From positions 1 to 25,393 of the forward strand of contig LRSR01014281.1 in NCBI GenBank assembly GCA_001579985.1: DNA of 25,393 nt, given 5' to 3'. The notes under the pieces are model-generated. The model was not told the origin of the DNA, did no database searches, and was given only the letters and a program-made list of their open reading frames with translations. Origin of the DNA: Hypsibius dujardini. Its lineage: Eukaryota; Tardigrada; Eutardigrada; Parachela; Hypsibiidae. Made by a program: the position numbers and the translations under genes. This document shows positions 9,986 through 20,738 of the stretch, piece by piece. Position 1 is the first letter of the stretch. Every line of letters begins with the position of its first letter.

Positions 9986-12900
9986 ATGAGCAAGTACCTT
10001 TTGCGAGTGAAAAACCGACACTACCAAGACGGATCGTCTCAGGAACCGCCCAACGAACGTCGTCGTCAAATTCGCTTCACCGATCCTATCGAGCAAAGCC
10101 CACCACCGCCAGCCTACGGCGGGACCGTTGGTCGCGAACAATTTCTTCGTGACTGGCCGCACCCTCAACCCTGGACCGCTGCTTCGGCTGCGGGGGACTT
10201 TTGCGATCCCTTCCCGCTGTTTCAGCCGAGCATCGCAAGGTACTGTATATTCTTTAAAAATATTATAATATTATCTCGCGGTCGAGATTCGAAGCATTGA
10301 ACAAAGACATATATATTGTCTGAATTACGACAAAACTTGTTTTATTTGATAAAACCATAACTGGACTGACAAATATGGACCTGGAGGTCGAACTACTAGA
10401 GGATTGGCCAAAGTTGCATAAAAAAGTACTTAGCTGTTTTTCCCAATTAATTAGCCCATTAACATCCGGCATCAGCCAGATCGAACTCGATTCGAGTGTC
10501 AAAAGTATTTTTTATTTGCACAGTTCCATTCAAAAAGGAAAAAAATATTTTCAATTTTTTGGGCAACTTTGAAAAATTTGCATTTTTTTAGCTGACCACT
10601 GTCCACCGTCGTGGAGACCAAATCCGCTGATGAAAACTGTTTCTTGCACTGATTCGCACCATACATGTTGAAAGCACCAATCAGTTAATCAGTCAGTTTC
10701 AATAGTAGTCTGTTTTATTCATTTGTTTTTACAAAAAATTGGATACCTTATTTGACCACTAGCCAAATGTCGGTCAGCAATGCAATTCAGATAATCATGT
10801 TGAATGACCAATAGATGATCGACTTACGGAATGCAAAAAATACGTATTTTTAGAACTTTTGGTCAGCTCAAGCCTTCGGAGATTTATTTCATTAAACAAA
10901 AATATCGTGAAGTTAGACAATTTCTGCCGGACGTTGGTCAAACAACAAATGACAAAAGTTGACCTCTGAATTTCAGCCAACACACAACTTTTCAAAATCA
11001 GTTGACCTTAGAGGAATCACTCAAACCATCTTTGCGTGAAAATTCGGAGGTCGCCGTGTCGTCATTTGACGACATTGGGCGTTAACGAGTTGATTGTGTA
11101 AAATATGGAAAATATAAGAGCTTATTGTCTAAATTCATTACAAGGTAATAAGACTGACAAAAACAAAGTTATTGTTTGCACATCAGCACAAATAACATAG
11201 GGCTTTAATTGAAGGTACTTCAACGAGGACGACCGGCCGTTGATTGGCTTGCCTCGACGGAAGGATTTCACGGGCGAGCGCGACGCTTTCGGGGACTTTG
11301 ACAAAGCGGACGATCCGGTTAAAGGAGAATCGACCGAGGGCGGGAAATTTTTAGTGGATAAGCGATACGTGTACACGTCGAAAGGATATATTAAGGATTT
11401 TTATTGCTTGTTTCGCCGAAGTTCCGTCGTCGTGGGGCCGGGCGGTGAAAATGAGGAGGGGGAGGACCTCGACCTGCCGGATGAGGTAAATCGGCAGATT
11501 CTGCGGGCGATGGCAGGTGAGTTATGTGACTGAAAAACAAATAATTATATACGTCGTCGGACTACATGAAAACTAAATAAAAACACGAAAAAGGGCAAAC
11601 TACGAAAATCCTATTTAAGGAAAAGGGAAAACACAGAAAAAATCAAATCTTCAATATAGGGAAAACTACGAAAATACTCGCCCTAATACTCACCTAACAT
11701 TACGCCTCTGATTAAAGATACGATATTTTGGATGTTAAAGTATTAACCTTGATGCGATGGAAAACGTGGCTGGTGCATCTGTCAAATTTTAACCCTTTCT
11801 TCTCTGAAGATGCGCACCAAACGTAAAATTATACTATAAATATATAAAAACTATAATATAGCCGTGGTCATTCGCGAAAAAATGTCCTTTGTCCTCGGTC
11901 TTTCCTTTGTTTCCGCTTTTATGACATGATTTTCGTTTGTTTTGACAGATTGAGCGTGAAGTTGAGTTTCCTAGAGTGCGCAGAAGGAAACAGCAAAAGA
12001 GAAACAATGGGCAGAGTTGAGTTCTTCCATGACCTTGCCCATACCGTATAGGGCATACGTAACTCATACACACGCCTATGGACACAGTAAAATAAATATT
12101 TAATTATTGCTCTTTTTCGTTTTTATTAAAATCTATTTTCGTAGTTTACCTGATTTTGAAGATTTTACTTTTTCCGTGTTTTCACTTTTCGTTAAATTGG
12201 ATTTTCATAGTTTTCTGTTTTTGGATTTTTTTCCCCGTAGTTTTTCGTGGTTTCCATGACCCTTAAAGGGCTACCTAAAAATTAACAAATATTTCTTTTA
12301 CATGAAGACGTCCTTTTTTCCAGGCGGAGCTGTCGGTGACGCGGCTTCGAGCAAACTGACCGAAAGCGCTACGCCGTCCGGCGAGGCTGACGGTTGGGAC
12401 GAGGACGAGCACACACCGATCTACTGGGCGCAGCGCGGCCGCGAGGTCGACTTCTTTGTCCGGCACGATGTGTGGTCCGTGGACCCGATCGGGGACTGGT
12501 CCCACCTCAACCGCAACAAGGTCCCCAGGGACTTTCTCCGGAAACTCCGACGGTACTTCGAGATCCGCCCCATGGAGTACCTCAACGACACCGGGTCCTA
12601 CCGGATGTACCATGTGTTGAATCAGTACAACGACCTCAGGAGGGTCATTGACGGCTCAACCTCGATGGCGGCCAAAGCGGTGGAAGCGGTCAAAAATTGG
12701 ACTGTCGGCTGCTGTGGCAGGTATGCTTTAGGCATTGCATGAAAAGTATTGTGAAAAATAGGCAAACTAAAAAAATATTATTACATGCTATTAAACACTG
12801 ATGAAATACTCAGAAATATGAAATAAACTGGGTTTTTTTTACACTATTCTTATTATTAATAAAAAAGAGTCAAACTGCAAACATGAAAGAAAATATATTA

Positions 12901-13963
12901 AAGAAATAATCCATTTAATAGGAAATTTAGTTCTTTTAATTAGGCGTTTTGCATGTTTATCAATTACTATAAAAAGCATCCCTAGAAATAGCATTAATTT
13001 ACAACTAATTCTAGTACACATATACAGTATTATTGGGATGAACCAATGGTATCGCAAAAATGTACCATTAGTGTCCCACGATACCATTGATATCGTGCGA
13101 AGACATCTGGAGCTACCATAACCTGTTCTTGTCTTCATATTTAATAATTCTGAGCTGACCCACAGAACCATTCCAGAGGGCTTTAGTAGGGTTTTCAGAC
13201 ACCGGCAATCGATTCACAATGAAGTTACAGACTCATTAGCATTATTAAAATTAGAATCGAAAACTGGTTTAGGTTTCAGATAAAGAAATTTGAACGTTTT
13301 CAGTGTTTTAAGAACTTTGTAAAGTTTTGCAAAAAACCAACTCGTACTTTACATCATTAATAAGGATAAATAAAAAATTACTTATCATGAATTTTGCAGT
13401 GTGCTTGTTTTTTTGGTTTATTATTTATTATTTAAAGTTAGGCATTTGCTTCATTTCAGATTGTTCCGTAATTATTTTGTATTTTTAAGCTTTGTATTAT
13501 TATGTAATGAATTTTTTGGTTCATTTCAGTTATTTTTTATTCGTATTTTTATTTCTTTATTTCATTTCAAGTGAGCTAATGTATTAGCCATCCCTACAGA
13601 TACTCAACGGTTGATCAAGCTCGCCAGATGGAGCTGGACTACTTAGCCATGATATGGCTGTCGATATGGGATCCGCGATTGCGGGAGAACATCTCCCAGC
13701 TGAAGGAGATGTCGATGAGCGATTTCTTTTTCACCCGAGTCGGCTGGAGCGGGGCGGTCGGCGTGACCGATCTCCTCACCAAAAACGAGATCCACTCCAT
13801 GGATGATTTCTGGGAGCGTCGTGCGGGCCGCCAGGAAGATGACGAGGAGGATGAGGGCGACTTTGAGGAGCTGGAGAACTGGATCACCGGCGAGGCGGCC
13901 GACGAGGACGGGGACAGTCGGCAGACGCAGTCGGGATTATCCGGAACGGAGAGCCAGAATTAG
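9986..13963 (+). CDS. Unrecognised 438-aa protein with acidic C-terminus
   Basis: Four exons, 9986-10239, 11215-11516, 12324-12720 and 13600-13963, join in frame with GT-AG introns. An in-frame TGA at 9980-9982 just before the ATG supports the start. I do not recognise the family. No membrane segment, signal peptide or coiled coil is evident. The N-terminus is basic (MSKYLLRVKNRHYQDG) with a proline patch (PPPPAY). The middle is rich in Trp, Tyr and charged residues (YWAQRGREVDFFVRHDVW, WDPRLRENI), as in a folded globular domain. The last about 55 residues are Asp/Glu-rich (EDDEEDEGDFEE). Exon GC and codon use are like the neighbours, arguing for a real conserved gene. The X-box-like motif it shares with the EFHC1-like gene suggests, by inference only, a ciliary role. 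Its introns lack the TCTG/CAGA repeats of the other genes. Confidence 0.8.
10240..11214. other. Long first intron of the unidentified gene, 8-bp junction direct repeat
   Basis: A 975-nt AT-rich intron. AAGGTACT occurs across both splice junctions (10237-10244 and 11212-11219). Inside are a 65-codon open frame at 10375-10572 without clear splice signals and a perfect 16-bp palindrome GTCGTCATTTGACGAC at 11058-11073. No function is assigned. Confidence 0.55.
11597..12213. repeat. 79-bp inverted repeat inside intron 11517-12323
   Basis: Arms 11597-11675 and 12135-12213 are reverse complements over 79 bases without gaps, about 68 of 79 identical by hand count, with 459 bp between. Both arms include AACTACGAAAAT-type and GAAAACAC motifs. 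The arrangement fits a non-autonomous inverted-repeat element inserted in the intron. No transposase was seen in the interior. Confidence 0.75.
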
Positions 13964-15092
13964 CTGAATCGTTGGATATATTATAGTTCCCCCGTTTCTC
14001 TCTCGATGTCTTGTTTTTACATTTCACTTCAGGTCAACCGCGATATGCATACTTAGATCCAAAATTCCACTGCCTGGGCTTCTAATTTGGGAAGTATTTC
14101 AGATGTCGATTTTAAATTGACTTTAATTTAAATGTTATTAATAGAGTTACATTTATGATGATTTTCGAAATGTATTTCACCGTTGTTGTCAAAATAACGT
14201 TTTTGTGGCAGAATTTCATAGTTGGAAAAACAATGAAAGATTTCAGTTTCCCTGATTTTGACTGTAAAAACGTCGATCTTCAGAAAAGATTTCCTTTGAT
14301 GATTTTTGACACAGCCCTCTCAAAATTTAATTTGGAATCAATTGGCCTTGGCAGAATCATTTTGGGTATGAGGGGGCGAGGCTGTGGATCATTTCCGCCA
14401 TCCTACTCGTAATTTTCCTGTCTGTCCCAAGAATGACCTGTAGCTCGGCCCCCTAACATACAAAAGGGATTCTACTGACGCCAATCGATTCCAAATTGAA
14501 TTTTGAGAGGGACTGTGTCAATAATCTTCAAATGAAATCTTGTCTGAAAATTGACGTTTCTATAGTTAAAATCAGGGAACTAAAATCTTCGATTGTTTTC
14601 CCAACTTTGAAATACTGTCAAAAAAAGTTATCGGGACGGCAACATTGAAATAAATTTCGGACTGCTGAAAACTTCTGATCCGGTAAAGAAGCACCGAATC
14701 ATTGTTTTGTAGAGCCCGAAGATATTCAACGAAGATTGTATCAGCCCTTTTGCATGATATGTGTTAAGAGAATTTCTATGCTCAATACATCGGCGGCCAA
14801 ATTGTGGCCGAACTTAACGAGCAAAAACGTGTAAGTTCTAGAAAATATGTTTTCTGACTCAACGCGCAACGAGTGCGCACACACATTGCACATTGCACAA
14901 ATGCCGGCGCGCGCAATTCACACCGTGCACCATGCAAAATTTCACCCTTATGGCAGTTTGACGTTTGACGTGGAAATTAAAAACTTCACATTTCATCAGC
15001 CGTAGCTTTGTTGGCGTTTTTCTCCATCTGCCCTTTGCCGGTGCCCCTCCACCCAAGCAGCTTTTTCACTCATCCGATCCCGCTCTACCACA
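13964..15092. other. Intergenic region between the unidentified gene and SARS1
   Basis: About 1.1 kb, largely taken up by the foldback element at 14166-14659. The only AATAAA noticed (14649-14654) is inside its right arm, so the 3' UTR of the upstream gene may include the whole hairpin. From about 14860 the sequence becomes GC-richer with TGACGT-containing motifs near 14960, a likely SARS1 promoter/5' UTR. Confidence 0.55.
14166..14659. repeat. Large foldback (inverted repeat) element, about 222-bp arms
   Basis: Left arm about 14166-14387 and right arm about 14437-14659 are reverse complements along their full length, roughly 80% identical by eye with a few single-base gaps. The loop is about 49 nt. 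Matching landmarks are ATTTGGAATC (left, near 14330) against GATTCCAAAT (right, near 14487), and TTCCCTGATTTT against AAAATCAGGGAA. It fits a MITE/foldback transposon. As RNA it would form a long hairpin. Confidence 0.85.
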
Positions 15093-16117
15093 ATGGTGCT
15101 AGACATTGAGTTGTTCCGTGACGAGAAGACTGCGGAATTAGTGCGTGACAGCCAGCGGAAGCGGTTCAAAGATGTCGGTCTGGTGGATCGGGTTCTCCAG
15201 CTGGACCAGCAGTGGCGCAAAGGTGGGTGCCCTCGTAACCCGGTCCGTTCCACGCAGAAATGAATGGGCTAATTTTGGATTGCTCGCCGGTGTAGCGCGT
15301 TTCCAGGTGGATCAGTGGAATAAGTGGAAGAAGAACGGCAGCAAGGAGATCGGCGAACGAATGCAGGTGCTGTATTTTTATTTTCCCATTTTTGTTCGTG
15401 TTTGAACGGGATGTGGTACTATTTTTGTGTGGTTTAGAAGAAGAACAGTGAACCGCAGGCTGATACGGGGGACGCGCTGCCGGCGTCGCTGGTGCTGGAA
15501 CTGGAGCAGATGAACATCGAGAGCATTAAGGTACAGTGCGGCATTGATTGTGTGCGTTGATTGATTGATCAGCGCTTAGTTAGTTCACTTTGATTTTACT
15601 TTTATGTCGAAGCGTTGATTGATCTTTCGTGATTGATCATTTGATTCCTCATCGCTGGAGGGTTGATTAGATTTGTTTTCATTGAAAGAAATTTCTGGAT
15701 GTTTTAAATAATATAAATATTTTAGGGTACGAGTTTAAATTAAGGTTTTTTATTACGTACTAATATAATGAAGGTTGTTTTGTTTTGTCAATAGGCTTTG
15801 TCGACGGTCCAGATTAAGACACTGGGCGCCACCATCGACGCCAAAATTGCCGCACTAGCCAAGGATATGGAGAATCTGGATGAGCAGCGGAATGAGTCGT
15901 TACGCAAAATTGGCAATCTCCTTCACGAGACTTGCGTTATCAGTGACAACGAGGCACGCTTTCGGCATTATTTTGCGTTATTGTTTGCTGCGGTTATTAT
16001 ACAATACTAAATTTCACTGGTGCTCTGCAAGCCTGCACTCTTTTGTCTCCCAGTGATTTGGCTTAGGGCTCTTGTCTGTTTATTCGGCCTTCTTCTCGTG
16101 GTTTGCTCAACTTTTTT

Positions 16118-16160
<43 letters not shown>

Positions 16161-18770
16161 GGTTGATTATCTGTGTCGTGTTTCTTAATTTTTGTGTCTG
16201 CATGCATGTCTTTTCTCTCGATTTCTGACTGCCTTACTGCTCTGTCTGTCTGCCTACCTGTGTGCTGGTTGTCTTTCCTTCGAGCTGTCTGCTTTTTTGC
16301 GGTTTGTCTGTCGTCTGCCGTTTTTAGTATGTGTTTCCTAAGCGGTGTCAGCATTTTGAATTCTCGATTTCCATTGACAGGACAACAACGGGATCGTTGA
16401 GCTATCCGGCGATGTCGAGCAGCGCAAAAAGTACTCTCACGTTGACTTGATCGTGATGATTGACGGCGCTGAATTGGAACGTGGCGCAGTGACGGCCGGA
16501 AACCGTGGTTATTACCTGACCGGGGCCGCAGTCTTCCTCGAGCAGGCGCTGATTCAGCTGGCTTTACGGATGCTTGACGACAAGGACTACACACCGTTGT
16601 ACACGCCCTTCTTCATGCGGAAGGAGATTATGCAGGAAGTGGCCCAGCTGTCCCAGTTCGACGAGGAACTCTACAAGGCTAGTGTTGTTGGAGTTCATTG
16701 ATTGATTGAATAATTAGTTTGTACGAAAGTTACACAGTCCGACAGACAGAAAATAACTAGACAGGCAAACATATGAACGGTCAGAAAAGCAGAGATGTAG
16801 TCAGAAACGAATTTTTGTTCAAGCGATTGATCGGTATATTGGCTTCTGAAATTGCTCTATTTTTTCAGGTTGTCGGGAAGGGCAGCGAGAACAAAGACGA
16901 CACGACGGTGGACGAGAAGTACCTTATTGCCACCTCCGAGCAACCGATTGCCGCGTTCCACCGGGACGAATGGCTGGCCCCCGAGCAGCTGCCGAAGAGA
17001 TATGCCGGAATCTCCACATGTTTCCGACAGGAGGTCGGCTCGCACGGTCGTGACACGACCGGAATCTTCCGCGTCCACCAGTTCGAGAAGGTAAGCAAGT
17101 TCGTCTTCGTGGCTGCGCTCGCTGAGCAATCGCATGACAGACAAACAGACAGACAACGAGTTTACCAAACGCCAGTCAGTCAGCCAAACAAGTAACTAGG
17201 GTCGCAGGCGTATACTGACAGACAGCAAGACTACTAGGCAAAAACTAGTTAGACAGAGAGAGATAGACGGGCAGATAGATACGGAAAGACAAAAAACAGA
17301 CAGTCAGACAAACCTCGCCAGACATACAGACAGACAGTCAGGCACCTAGAAAGCGAGACAGAGTCAGCCTGTCTTCTGTTTCAACAGGTTGAGCAGTTTT
17401 GCATCACTTCGCCGCACGATGGAGCTTCATGGCAAATGTTCGAGGAGATGGTCGGCAACGCGAAGGACTTTTGCAAGGCCCTTGGCATTCCATACCGGGT
17501 CGTCAATATTGTTTCCGGTAAGCCTTCGTTGCTTTGAAATTCTCTTTATCCAGGTGCGCTAGTTAGGTTTTTAATTCACAATTCCCTGCAGGAGCGCTGA
17601 ACGACGCAGCTTCGAAGAAGCTGGATGTGGAGGCGTGGTTTCCCGGCAGTGGCGCGTTCCGGGAACTGGTCTCGTGCTCTAACTGTACCGACTACCAGTC
17701 TCGTCGGCTGGCCATTCGCTACGGCTTGACCAAGAAGTTGAACGATAAGGTTATATACGTGTATATACATGTAAATAAGTTTTAAATAACAAGTTTAAAT
17801 AATAAGTTTGTTTATAACATAGAAACTGAAGCGAGATGGAAATTTGAGTCAAACTTGACTGTTCCTCCAGTATTTATCTTTGTTTATTAATTTCAGATAA
17901 TTTGATATTATTACTGATAAAACTGTTTTTCTGATTCGCAGTATTAAAAATGAAGATGAAGCTGTTTGCACGAAAATGATGACTTCTGTTTTGATTTATT
18001 ATTTAAATAATGGGAAGGCTGGTTTGAATTTATTATTGGATTATTGTTTGAAAATACGTTTTTTACCGTTGCCAGTCATCCCCGCTCTACTTGGACATAT
18101 GTGTTCGCGTTCTCGTAACTTTTTAATTAATTCATCAGCATTCTAGAAATTTCAGCCTTTCTTTGTCTCGTTTGTATAGGCCGAACTGGTGCATATGCTG
18201 AACGCGACAATGTGCGCCACCACTCGTGTTATTTGTGCGATTCTGGAGAACTTCCAGGATGAGACTGGCGTCACCGTGCCGGAAGCCCTTCGTCTGTACA
18301 TGCCCAAGAGTAAGTTCCCCCGTTGCTGCAGCAGTTGCATTTCTCACAATAATCCTGCTTAAATATATCCAGAAAGAATTTTTAACGTGTTGAAAGTGTT
18401 AATTTTAATTAAAGATTATATTTTATCTATTTCTTTATATTTATTATTTATTTTAGTTTTGTTTTATTTTATTATCATTTATATATTTTATAGGCCTTTC
18501 GTTTCATGAAAATACGATACTTGTATTTTAAGTAGTGAATTTTAATTTGAGCTTGTGTTTTAGTTGAATTCCTTCCTACACTTTTGTTTAAACACAAGCG
18601 CATAAAGGGATCTGTGGCATGAAATTGGCTAGGTTTGACAAAATATCTGTGTAGGATACCGGGAAAGGATACCGTTTGTCAAGGCGGCGCCGATCGACGA
18701 AATCAACAAGAAGGCCGCTGCGACCAAAGTCAAGCCCAATGCGGCCGGAGCGGACGGGAACAAGAAATAG
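15093..18770 (+). CDS. SARS1: Cytosolic seryl-tRNA synthetase
   Basis: Class II synthetase charging tRNA-Ser (and tRNA-Sec) with serine. Exons: 15093-15222, 15296-15366, 15438-15530, 15795-15953, 16381-16677, 16869-17090, 17388-17517, 17592-17749, 18180-18309, 18655-18770; 501 aa (human 514). The start [12 protein letters not shown] matches the animal enzyme. Residues about 40-150 are the N-terminal tRNA-binding helical arm. Motif 1 is near 220-250 ([17 protein letters not shown]), the TxE loop is T272-S-E274, motif 2 is 302-324 ([12 protein letters not shown]), and motif 3 is near 428-446 ([19 protein letters not shown], eukaryotic form). The C-terminal tail is short and Lys/Ala-rich. Two introns, 15954-16380 and 16678-16868, appear to begin with GC rather than GT; GT alternatives at 15936 and 16684 would delete six or add two residues in conserved stretches. 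No clear poly(A) signal was seen nearby. Confidence 0.97.
16050..16320 (+). repeat. (TGTC)n microsatellite and degenerate TCTG tract in SARS1 intron 15954-16380
   Basis: About ten perfect TCTG units (16119-16161) lie within a longer degenerate TCTG/TGCC tract. The intron appears to use a GC donor (GCACGC at 15954). Confidence 0.9.
16738..16800 (-). repeat. Short CAGA-rich tract in SARS1 intron 16678-16868
   Basis: GACAGACAG and related units of the CAGA class occur in a 191-nt intron. With the preceding TCTG intron it brackets exon 16381-16677 with complementary repeats. Confidence 0.6.
17130..17365 (-). repeat. Degenerate (CAGA)n tract in SARS1 intron 17091-17387
   Basis: CAGACAGA, GATAGA and GTCAGACA units fill the intron between a GTAAGC donor and a TTTCAACAG acceptor. 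No coding signal. Confidence 0.85.
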
Positions 18771-18989
18771 ATCTCCAATCATCATCATGTCGGAAGGAAT
18801 CTTTGTCGTCTAGTTTCCCTTGTACCGGTAGTAGTTAGACTTTGAGATAAGCTGTCAGATATTTAATTGCAACTTTGTCGCCCTTTTCTACTAAACCCCG
18901 CTTGAGATGACGCTCTTTTCTTGTCTTTTAATTTCTGGTTTTTCTTGCTGAATGTCAGGTATGTCACTGTCACGTTGTAACATCATCTT

Positions 18990-19724
18990 AAGGCCCGTTT
19001 ATAGTCTGGAGGAAATGCTCTCATGAGAGGAACCTTTCATCCAGCCTACAGTTTCTCGACCATAAACAACGCATCCAAATTTGAGAATCTTGCCGACTAC
19101 AAACAATGTCGTGCGATCTCGCGTGAGGTCTCAAATGAGATTGCGTACGTCATGTTTTTCAAATCTCTAGCCGAGCGATTTTCAAACTGTCTCACGGTTG
19201 GATTTCTGCACACAATCAATGCTTCAATCAAAGTCCACATGCTTTTCGAGAGTCAATATTTTTCAGTTTTCCCTTCACCATTGTAATGTACAATTGAAAA
19301 TCTATTTTCTGGATGTTTTTCCTTTTTGTTCATCCACAGTTGATCGGGACGAGTTGGATTTGGCCCTCGGGAAGGATCAACAGGAGACTCCTAGACATGT
19401 CAAATTGTCGCGGTTTTAAATGAAAATTTGCCTAATCAACCAAACATTTTCAAGTGAAATTCGATTGGAATTTTTTAGGAAGAAGACAGGGACGAGAATT
19501 ATAATTTCGCATTTCGTTGAGATCCAGCCCGTACGGTTTATACGACATTGCTTGATTTCTTGCAAAACAATGAGAATGCAAGCGTGAGACCTGGAATGAG
19601 ACACAGCACGCGTAAACAGTGGTTTATCCGCGTGTCTCATCTCACGTCTCTCATCTCGAGTGTCTCATCTCATGTCTCTCATCTCGTCTCATCCAGTTGG
19701 CCATCCAGACTATATTATTGCCTT
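18990..19724. mobile_element. Putative non-autonomous element with imperfect terminal inverted repeats
   Basis: The 21-bp ends (18990-19010 and 19704-19724) are inverted repeats matching at 16 of 21 positions without gaps: AAGGC at the tip and TATAGTCTGGA inside, with a 5-base mismatch block between. The interior near the right end has a hairpin (19597-19639, TGAGACAC...GTGTCTCA) followed by about 60 bp of repeated GTCTCATCTC units. No transposase is visible. No clear target-site duplication was found, so the exact ends are uncertain. Confidence 0.5.
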
Positions 19725-20364
19725 TATTGCGTTGGGAAATGCCTGACTGAATTACCGCTGGAGGAACTCTTGAAGACTCGATAGACGAAGAGAACAGAAA
19801 AATTCGAGCTACGGATTTGAGAGATCATTCCTTGGGATTCAGGAGGACCCCATACCAAATCTGGGATTTTGGCGGGTAAATTGTCACGACAATTTTTCAC
19901 CTCTATCACCGGAAAAAGGTTTTAAAATTTCAAAATATGGCAGGTCGTGTGGACACATTGCATATCGCGTTAACATCCGAGGAAATCCGGAACCAGATGG
20001 CAGGTTCTAACTCGTCTAGCTGTCTTGCCATCTGCAAAAACGATTATGGAAGATGAAATCCCTAGAACAGATAGTTGAATTAGTTGGCAAAGAAAAAAAT
20101 CAACTTTAAAACAAATAAAACTCAGGGTACCGTCTGCTGTTGACAAGTGCATCTCAAAATGAGTTATCATCATTGCTTTTATTTTAGATACGACTTTCTT
20201 TCTTTGAGACCATCAAGCGTAATGATCCAATTCCGCATTCTAGTGAACTGCACAAAATTAGCAACAATAAAAACAAGAAGTTTTGCTTTAATTAGGGCTA
20301 CATGTTTGCCGAAGCCACAATTTTGGTAGGTTCGGCCCACCACACAACGCTGTTGGATGTTTAT

Positions 20365-20493
20365 ACACGTGGCCGTAAAAGTTAACTAACCGCGTTTGAG
20401 CCACTCTTATGCAGCATCTCAGCTTCCTCAGCTCTCGGCAGTCAATAGAAAGAGGCTCAAACTTGGTTATCGCAGCATTGTGGCCACGTGTGT
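20365..20493. repeat. Hairpin-forming inverted repeat of about 129 bp
   Basis: Left arm 20365-20408 (ACACGTGGCC...TTTGAGCC.CTCTT) and right arm about 20449-20493 (AGAGGCTCAAA...GGCCACGTGTGT) are imperfect reverse complements around a loop of about 40 nt. It lies about 250 bp upstream of the RPA1 start. It could be a small MITE or a structured RNA; nothing decides between them. Confidence 0.65.
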
Positions 20494-20738
20494 GTACTGT
20501 ACTGGAGAATGAGCTAATTTTTCGCGTGCGTTGAACGACGTGCTTTGTCTTGTCTTCTTCCTCCATTTCTATATTTATTGCGCTTTTTCCCTCCCAACTT
20601 TCCGGTCTATTCCGTTAGCAGTTCTGATTTAGTTTTGCATTTTAAATTCGGAAACGTATTATTTCATCAGACTTGAAAGTCTTGAACATTTTGCGTGATC
20701 GTTCTCCATTGTCGCCGGCCATTTTCACTCCATTCAAA

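Larger units (their letters stand above)
18771..20738. other. Intergenic region between SARS1 and RPA1
   Basis: About 2 kb with no convincing gene. It holds a TIR-bounded element (18990-19724), a hairpin (20365-20493) and the RPA1 5' flank. An exon-like frame at 19342-19419 follows an acceptor-like CCACAG. The stretch 19725-20290 is AT-rich with nothing recognised. Confidence 0.6.

Noticed and set aside
10375-10572. 65-codon frame in intron 1 of the unidentified gene, starting with an ATG and acidic residues
   Set aside because: No convincing splice signals, no recognisable motif and AT-rich low-complexity end; it could not be supported as a nested gene or cassette exon.
12275-12613. 112-aa open frame on the minus strand
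   Set aside because: It lies antisense to a coding exon of the unidentified gene; high GC at codon ends keeps the opposite strand open.
12394-12651. 85-aa Arg/Gly/Pro-rich frame on the + strand
   Set aside because: It is a frame-shifted shadow of the coding exon 12324-12720, which is fixed by phase with its neighbours.
14155-14412. 85-aa open frame on the + strand downstream of the unidentified gene
   Set aside because: It coincides with the left arm of the foldback element and has no protein-like features.
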